From Bacteroidales bacterium (lineage in GTDB: Bacteria > Bacteroidota > Bacteroidia > Bacteroidales > UBA10428): DNA of 49,759 nt. Below are positions 45,186 to 49,759 of the stretch, in pieces. The stretch is taken from positions 1 to 49,759 of the forward strand of contig JAFGPB010000067.1 in NCBI GenBank assembly GCA_016926205.1. Reading direction: 5' to 3'. The notes under the pieces were generated by a model. The model was given only the letters and a program-made list of their open reading frames with translations, searched no databases and was not told the origin of the DNA. Both the position numbers and the translations under genes were made by a program. The stretch's first letter is position 1. Every line of letters starts with the position of its first letter.

Positions 45186-45908
45186 ATACATACTGATCAT
45201 TATCCTGACGGCAACCATCTTGGTCCCGTTAATCTTGGGCTGGAATATGATTTCAGAAATATCCGGTTGCTCATATACCTTCAGATGATCTATGATGCTG
45301 AAGCTTTGCGTTATCTCGCGAATATTCTGGATGGACTAAATGGTGTAAGTCTTGAAAATAAACGCATTACAGGAAAAGCATTCCAATTGAAAAGAATACT
45401 TTTCGAATTTTTGCACACCAAAAATCAGGGCGGCGAAATATGGTCAAAGTGGACTCCATCTCCTTATGAAAACTATTTTAATAACAGCTATTACCGGAAG
45501 GGATGGTCTTATGACAGTTCAGGAATCGGTACACCTTTCATTAATCCTGTCAATGCTGTTAAGGAAGGATTCCCGTCGGCCCCCGGTAACTTCTTTATCA
45601 ACAACAGGGTAATTGCAGCTCATTTTGGTATGGAAGGAACAATAAACAACTGGCATTTTGTGAGTAAATTCTCCTATTCAAGAAATTACGGCACATACGG
45701 AACCGCATTGACCGGTAAGCCTTCACCCTACATAACATTTCCCTCACCTTACGGCGTTTTCCCTGTAACCGGACAATTTTCCGGATATCCTGAAAAATCA
45801 AGAATATTACGAAACGGTTTGTGCATTGGATTCCTCACTGCAATAGATTTTGGTGATCTCTATGACAATACCTTTGGTCTGATTAGCACGATCTCAAAAT
45901 CTTTCTGA
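45186..45908 (+). pseudogene. Remnant of a capsule-assembly Wzi-like outer-membrane protein gene
   Basis: One open frame runs from after a stop at 45183-45185 to 45908 without a credible start; only a TTG at 45267 or weaker codons exist. The translation looks like the C-terminal half of a Bacteroidota Wzi-type capsule assembly barrel: LGLEYDFRN, YDAEALRYLANILDGLNG, NNSYYRKGWSYDSSGIGTPFI, NNWHFVSKFSYSRNYGTYG. Its end (IDFGDLYDNTFGLISTISKSF) resembles a complete barrel terminus. The first half, including the signal peptide, is missing. No -7 promoter lies upstream. The family assignment is by pattern and moderately sure; the truncation is plain. Confidence 0.6.
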
Positions 45909-46114
45909 ACTTTTCTTCATTCAATCCCTCCCCCTTTCTATTCATTTCATTCTCTCACTTACGTGCTCATGTTCACTCAAACAACCAATTCAATAGCACA
46001 CACTTACCCATAAGTTAATACTCTGTTGAATTACATCCTAAATATTATAGACATAAAATTATTAACAGAAGTTAGCCAAAATGACTGACTGAGAAATGTT
46101 AGTTAACATTTTCC

Positions 46115-46122
46115 TATCTTTG
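46115..46122 (+). promoter_or_regulatory. -7 promoter element of the AT-rich lipoprotein gene
   Basis: A perfect TATCTTTG, followed by GCAC. The start codon at 46173 is about 45 bases beyond the predicted transcript start. The -33 region is AT-rich but has no clean TTG. Confidence 0.6.
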
Positions 46123-46172
46123 CACTTTACTAAAATGTTCTTAAAATTGCATTTTATAATAAAAAATATTAT

Positions 46173-47036
46173 ATGAGACATTATTTTTTAAGTGTCATTT
46201 CTATTATTTTCATTTTAATATCATGTAATACAATGCAAAAATCTGATAGTATTAGAATAATATTTTTACATCATAGTACAGGCTTAACCATTTGGAATGG
46301 TGATCCTTCTAACTTAATGTTTTATTATGGTAAGTTGATAAATAAGTTAACTGGTAAACAGAACAATTTTGCAAAAATTCCAAAGCTTTTAAAAAAGCAT
46401 AATAAAAATCATGGTACTGCTTATGTTATTGAGGAAAGAAATTTTCCTTCCATAAATCCTTATGGTTGGAATAATTATCCTTACGATTATTATAATATTT
46501 GGGTAAAAAATGCAGGAGATGAGCCCTATATGAATGAACCTACATTAGAGCTACTTACTGTGGATTATGATATTGTGATTTTTAAACATTGTTTTCCTGT
46601 AGGGAAAATAAATCCCGATAAAGATTCAATTGAAATTGATTCTGATTACAAATCAATAGGTAATTATAAAGATCAATACCTTATGTTGAGAAATAAAATG
46701 AGACAATTCTCTGAAACGAAGTTTATTGTTTGGACAGGAGCTGCATTGGTAAAATCACAGACAAATGAAGAAGAAGCAATACGGACAAAAGAGTTTTTTG
46801 ACTGGGTAATCAATGAATGGGATATTCCTCATGACAACATATATATATGGGATTTTTACAACCTTCAAACAAATGGTAATCTATATTTTCCTGAAAATTT
46901 GGCTCAATCTAGGACAGATTCGCATCCTAATAAATCTTTTGCTGAATTTGCGGCTGATTTATTTTTCAACAGGCTTATAGATGTTATTACCAATAATGGC
47001 TCCTCTACAAATCTTAAAGGTGAACTAATTTATTGA
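46173..47036 (+). CDS. Lipoprotein with SGNH-hydrolase-like features
   Basis: This 287-residue protein has a lipoprotein signal with lipobox LISC (Cys18). The mature start IRIIFLHHSTGLTIW holds a Ser in the place of a GDS-type nucleophile, and the C-terminal RTDSHPNKSFAEFAADLFFNRL has the Asp-x-His arrangement of SGNH esterases. The middle VDYDIVIFKHCFPVGK may carry the oxyanion-hole block. An acyl-ester hydrolase or transferase acting on a surface polysaccharide is therefore plausible but unproven. Codon use is strongly AT-rich compared with the genes before 45000. It lies 48 bases before the acyltransferase gene on the same strand. Confidence 0.65.
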   Translation: MRHYFLSVISIIFILISCNTMQKSDSIRIIFLHHSTGLTIWNGDPSNLMFYYGKLINKLTGKQNNFAKIPKLLKKHNKNHGTAYVIEERNFPSINPYGWNNYPYDYYNIWVKNAGDEPYMNEPTLELLTVDYDIVIFKHCFPVGKINPDKDSIEIDSDYKSIGNYKDQYLMLRNKMRQFSETKFIVWTGAALVKSQTNEEEAIRTKEFFDWVINEWDIPHDNIYIWDFYNLQTNGNLYFPENLAQSRTDSHPNKSFAEFAADLFFNRLIDVITNNGSSTNLKGELIY

Positions 47037-47084
47037 ACATAAGGGCAAAAAAATATGCAACTCGTTTTAATACACTAGTTAAGT

Positions 47085-47729
47085 ATGTCTGATATCTATA
47101 AAGTTGATTTCAGTGGTTGGTATTTTAAATTATTATTTGTTTTCAGAAATAAATGTCGTGTTGTTTTTTTCAATTGGTTAATTCAATTCATATGTTACCT
47201 TAAAAGGGTTAAATTAGGTAAAAATGTTATTTTTAACGGTAGTCCAGTCATACGTAGATATCCCAATTCAAGAATTATTATCGGCAATACCTGTGAATTC
47301 AACTCAGCAAGGAATTCAGTTATGGTTGGCTTACTTAGACCCTGTACATTCATAACACTTACTAAGAATGCTGAAATTACTATTGGAAATAGCACAGGTG
47401 CCTCAGGAGTTACAATTGTTTCAGCAACAAAAGTCAAAATAGGGGATAATGTCTTAATTGGAGCTGACTGTACTATTGTAGATAATGATTTTCATCATGC
47501 TGACCCCAATAAACGAATTCATGAAGGTTATCCTTCAAGGCCTGTTGTTATTGAGGATAATGTTTTTCTTGGTTTTAACTGTCTTATATTAAAAGGAGTC
47601 ACAATTGGAAGAAACTCAGTAATAGGGGCTAACAGTCTTGTTATCAAGTCAATACCTCCCAATTCAATAGCCTTAGGAAATCCATGCAAAGTGATAATAA
47701 AAAGAAATTGGGAAAACTTTTTTTCATAA
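47085..47729 (+). CDS. Hexapeptide-repeat acyltransferase
   Basis: The 214-residue protein has a left-handed beta-helix made of hexapeptide turns (about 45-205), with the acetyltransferase hallmark VLIGADCTIVDNDFHHADPNKRIHEGYPSRPVVIEDNVFLGFNCLILKGVTIG. The histidines in DFHH match the catalytic pair of the maltose/galactoside O-acetyltransferase branch. It probably adds an acyl group to a sugar of a surface glycan in the cytoplasm. A hydrophobic patch precedes the domain. Its last six bases overlap the convergent asparagine-synthase-like gene. The gene is AT-rich like its neighbours. Confidence 0.88.
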   Translation: MSDIYKVDFSGWYFKLLFVFRNKCRVVFFNWLIQFICYLKRVKLGKNVIFNGSPVIRRYPNSRIIIGNTCEFNSARNSVMVGLLRPCTFITLTKNAEITIGNSTGASGVTIVSATKVKIGDNVLIGADCTIVDNDFHHADPNKRIHEGYPSRPVVIEDNVFLGFNCLILKGVTIGRNSVIGANSLVIKSIPPNSIALGNPCKVIIKRNWENFFS

Positions 47730-49466
47730 AAACCGAATAGGTGTTCCTTGAGATGTTTCCTGAAGCCATAGCTCGAAAGATATCAAGTTGATCATAAACT
47801 TGTCAATTGAAAAATTTAAAAATAATTTTTTTTTATTGATCAGGCATGTTCTATTTCCAATGTATATGCTAATGATTCTCTCCAGCTCAACCTGATTAAA
47901 TAGGGGTGAAGACAACATACTTTCATAATTTAACAACTCGTTTAGAAACTGACTGTTATTTTTCTTTAACCAATAGTGATAATTGGCTATATCCGGATGT
48001 TTGAATAATTGCATATGAATAATCTTAGTTGAAATTTTATTACCGAAAAGTTTTAAATATTTAATTATTCTACCTGTATTATAGTATGTAAGATCCGCAA
48101 GATATTTACTGTTATTGCCTATTATATATTCATGCAATTTGGCATTAATCATGTCTTTAAAATCGGCAAATTTGAGTTGTTTCAATAAAGTCTTATTAAA
48201 AAAAGCGCCAAATATCTTAAAATATCTTCCTGTGAGCTTAAGACTGTTTGCAGCAATATTAGAACAATAAATATTAAAAAGATAATAACGCGTAAAATCA
48301 AGTTTACTTTTTGCCAATTCCGCTTTATTCAGAACTTCAAAAACAGAATCAATTAATCCTTTTTCAATTGAGTCTGCATTTTGTCCTGTGAAAAGATTAT
48401 TGTAAAAATCAATTAGTCTTATCCGAAAGAAAAAGGCACTTGGTGTCTGATATACAATAAATCTTGCAATATCTGTTTTATTATTTGATATAGGTAGATT
48501 ATTACCAAATGGATGGTGCCTGTATAGTTGGTTACCAAGTATTCCTGTTAATAACAAATCACCTTTACCTGCTTCTTCTTCAAGTAATTCATAAACGTGC
48601 AGATATTCTATGAAAGGTAAATGTCCGTAAAGAATTCCTGCCTTGCCTTTTACTTTTAATTTTAAATCTTTTCCATTTTCTTCGCCTGTCATATAATGCA
48701 GGTGTTCTATACCATAGTATTTTGCAATGGTTTTTGCCAATTTAACATCAGAATGATATGATGGACCTTGTGTATAACAATGCAATTTTTCTTTGCTTTT
48801 AAGACAGGCAGACAGTATTAATCTTGAATCACGACCTCCAGTCAAGGGAAGCACAATCTTTTGTTCTAACTCAAAAGCCTTATTAATATGTCTGTTAAAT
48901 TCAGACCTGAATTCATCCTTTGACATCATTTCCTTTTTCTGAATATCCAAAATATCCCAATATTTCTCTCTAATAATTTCCAATTTTTTGGTAATAAGAT
49001 AAATGGAAGAACCTGAAAATTTTCTCACACCATGAATAAGTGTTTTATCTCCCAATACATATCCGAAGTTCAGATATTCAATCACAGATTTTTTATTAAT
49101 ATCAAAATGAGATATCTGCGGAATAAAAGCTTCTATTTCATCTGAAAGTGTAATCTGTTCTTGATTCAGCATATAGTATAACATATAAATTCCATAACGA
49201 TCTGTATAAACTTTACATATTTTTCTCTTCTTATTAATATAGATTATTGAAAAAACACCATCTATGTCATGAATAAAGAGGTTTTTTTCTTCTAAGATCT
49301 TAGTTGATAGTTCATTTGCTAATACCCATTTTTTTTCATTACAATAATAAGGATAGCCGTAAACAACAATAATCATAGATTCGTTTTCAAAATAATCTAA
49401 ATCCTTTGTTTTAATCAATGGATCAAAAAACAATTTGCTCCAATCATGTGAAAGTGTTATCTGCAT
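47724..49466 (-). CDS. Asparagine-synthase-like ATP-pyrophosphatase protein lacking the glutaminase Cys
   Basis: This 580-residue protein resembles class B asparagine synthases. The N-terminal glutamine-hydrolase-like domain (about 1-160) contains DIDGVFSIIYINKKRK and YTDRYGIYMLYY, but the nucleophile Cys2 is replaced (the protein starts MQI), so it cannot release ammonia from glutamine in the normal way. The synthetase domain has the PP-loop PLTGGRDSRL (207-216) and continues to about 450. Such proteins often occur in polysaccharide or natural-product loci as amide-forming or degenerate enzymes. It converges with the acyltransferase gene. It is AT-rich. The actual reaction is unknown. Confidence 0.82.
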   Translation of the reverse strand: MQITLSHDWSKLFFDPLIKTKDLDYFENESMIIVVYGYPYYCNEKKWVLANELSTKILEEKNLFIHDIDGVFSIIYINKKRKICKVYTDRYGIYMLYYMLNQEQITLSDEIEAFIPQISHFDINKKSVIEYLNFGYVLGDKTLIHGVRKFSGSSIYLITKKLEIIREKYWDILDIQKKEMMSKDEFRSEFNRHINKAFELEQKIVLPLTGGRDSRLILSACLKSKEKLHCYTQGPSYHSDVKLAKTIAKYYGIEHLHYMTGEENGKDLKLKVKGKAGILYGHLPFIEYLHVYELLEEEAGKGDLLLTGILGNQLYRHHPFGNNLPISNNKTDIARFIVYQTPSAFFFRIRLIDFYNNLFTGQNADSIEKGLIDSVFEVLNKAELAKSKLDFTRYYLFNIYCSNIAANSLKLTGRYFKIFGAFFNKTLLKQLKFADFKDMINAKLHEYIIGNNSKYLADLTYYNTGRIIKYLKLFGNKISTKIIHMQLFKHPDIANYHYWLKKNNSQFLNELLNYESMLSSPLFNQVELERIISIYIGNRTCLINKKKLFLNFSIDKFMINLISFELWLQETSQGTPIRFL

Positions 49467-49673
49467 TTTTTTTCAAAACTTCCTGATATAAAAATATGAA
49501 TAACTGTATGTTAAGTATACAAGTGCTATTATAGATATTTATATGTTTAATAGTCTGTTTGTAATATTAATATTTAAATATGAAATTGTATGATCAAAAT
49601 AATTTATAAAATTGAAAATAGCATTTTGTTGTTTAAAAATGATATTGTTGATTGAATATTATGTTATTCAATA

Positions 49674-49759
49674 TGACCTCCCCCCGAAAAACAGGACACT
49701 TCTAAATTAGAGAACCTCGGGCAATTTTCGTAATATTAACATGGAGAAAATTGCAATGA
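49674..49759 (+). mobile_element. Left end of an IS3-family insertion sequence, cut by the window edge
   Basis: The sequence from 49674 starts TGACCTCCCCCCGAAAAACA and continues GGACACT, the usual TG-initial, C-rich terminal inverted repeat of IS3-family (IS150-like) elements. An ATG 67 bases inside (49741) is placed where orfA normally begins. Only the end is visible, so the other terminus, target duplication and transposase cannot be checked. Confidence 0.65.
49741..49759 (+). CDS. Start of a probable IS3-family orfA, partial
   Basis: Only the first six codons (MEKIAM) are in the window. The call rests on position behind the IS3-type terminal repeat and on the open frame, not on protein similarity. 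Confidence 0.35.

Noticed and set aside
45094-45288. 64-codon plus-strand frame with a hydrophobic stretch before the Wzi-like remnant
   Set aside because: It overlaps the remnant in another frame. The other frame reads as barrel sequence across the overlap, so this frame is more likely a shadow.

Overview
The window is chromosomal DNA from a member of the Bacteroidota, most likely a Bacteroidales-like lineage. The evidence is: type IX secretion C-terminal sorting domains of both types (24662-25804 and 41611-44265), families largely confined to the phylum (DUF5916, DUF4301, DUF6702, a fused E1 2-oxoacid dehydrogenase, a DAHP synthase-chorismate mutase fusion), few Shine-Dalgarno sequences, and several promoters of the Bacteroidota form TTG-N19/21-TAnnTTTG.

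Layout. 50-10804: a DUF5916 outer-membrane protein, an exported methyltransferase-like protein, a DUF819 transporter-like protein, a 2-oxoacid dehydrogenase E2-E1-flavodoxin operon with its own promoter, an SRAP DNA-crosslink protein and a membrane metallophosphoesterase. 10986-17172: an omega-amidase-like nitrilase behind a decamer repeat, an HPt protein, a TPR protein, a PAS-adenylate cyclase, ornithine aminotransferase and a secreted carboxypeptidase-regulatory-like protein. 17499-24632: DUF4301 plus a glycosyltransferase, a flippase-like protein, a BamA/TamA-like barrel and tilS. 24662-34178: a T9SS metallophosphoesterase, an M28 peptidase, a dihydroorotate-dehydrogenase-like protein, a small protein, an ECF-type sigma factor, uvrA and a secreted protein/lipoprotein pair. 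34523-40142: nth, then a five-gene aromatic amino-acid operon (pheA, DAHP synthase-chorismate mutase, aroB, aroD, tyrA). 40308-44963: a TPR protein, a large T9SS type B protein and a DUF6702 protein. 45186-49759: an AT-rich accessory segment with a broken Wzi-like capsule gene, a lipoprotein, a hexapeptide acyltransferase, an asparagine-synthase-like protein and the left end of an IS3-family element cut by the window edge.

The most striking signal lies before the aromatic operon. A Bacteroidota promoter (35369-35398) drives an 18-codon leader peptide with seven consecutive aromatic residues (FYFYFFF). The leader stop codon overlaps the first of three mutually exclusive RNA arms, and the last two arms form an intrinsic terminator with a U-run. 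This has all the parts of a ribosome-mediated Phe/Tyr transcription attenuator controlling carbon entry into the shikimate pathway and both prephenate branches. Five 19-bp repeats lie between the attenuator and pheA.

A second theme is small tandem repeats placed on gene boundaries: a 10-mer over the nitrilase start, a 22-mer over the uvrA stop, ATGA units over the DAHP synthase/aroB junction, a 26-mer over the 3' end of a TPR gene, and a short minisatellite forming the C-terminus of the DUF6702 protein.
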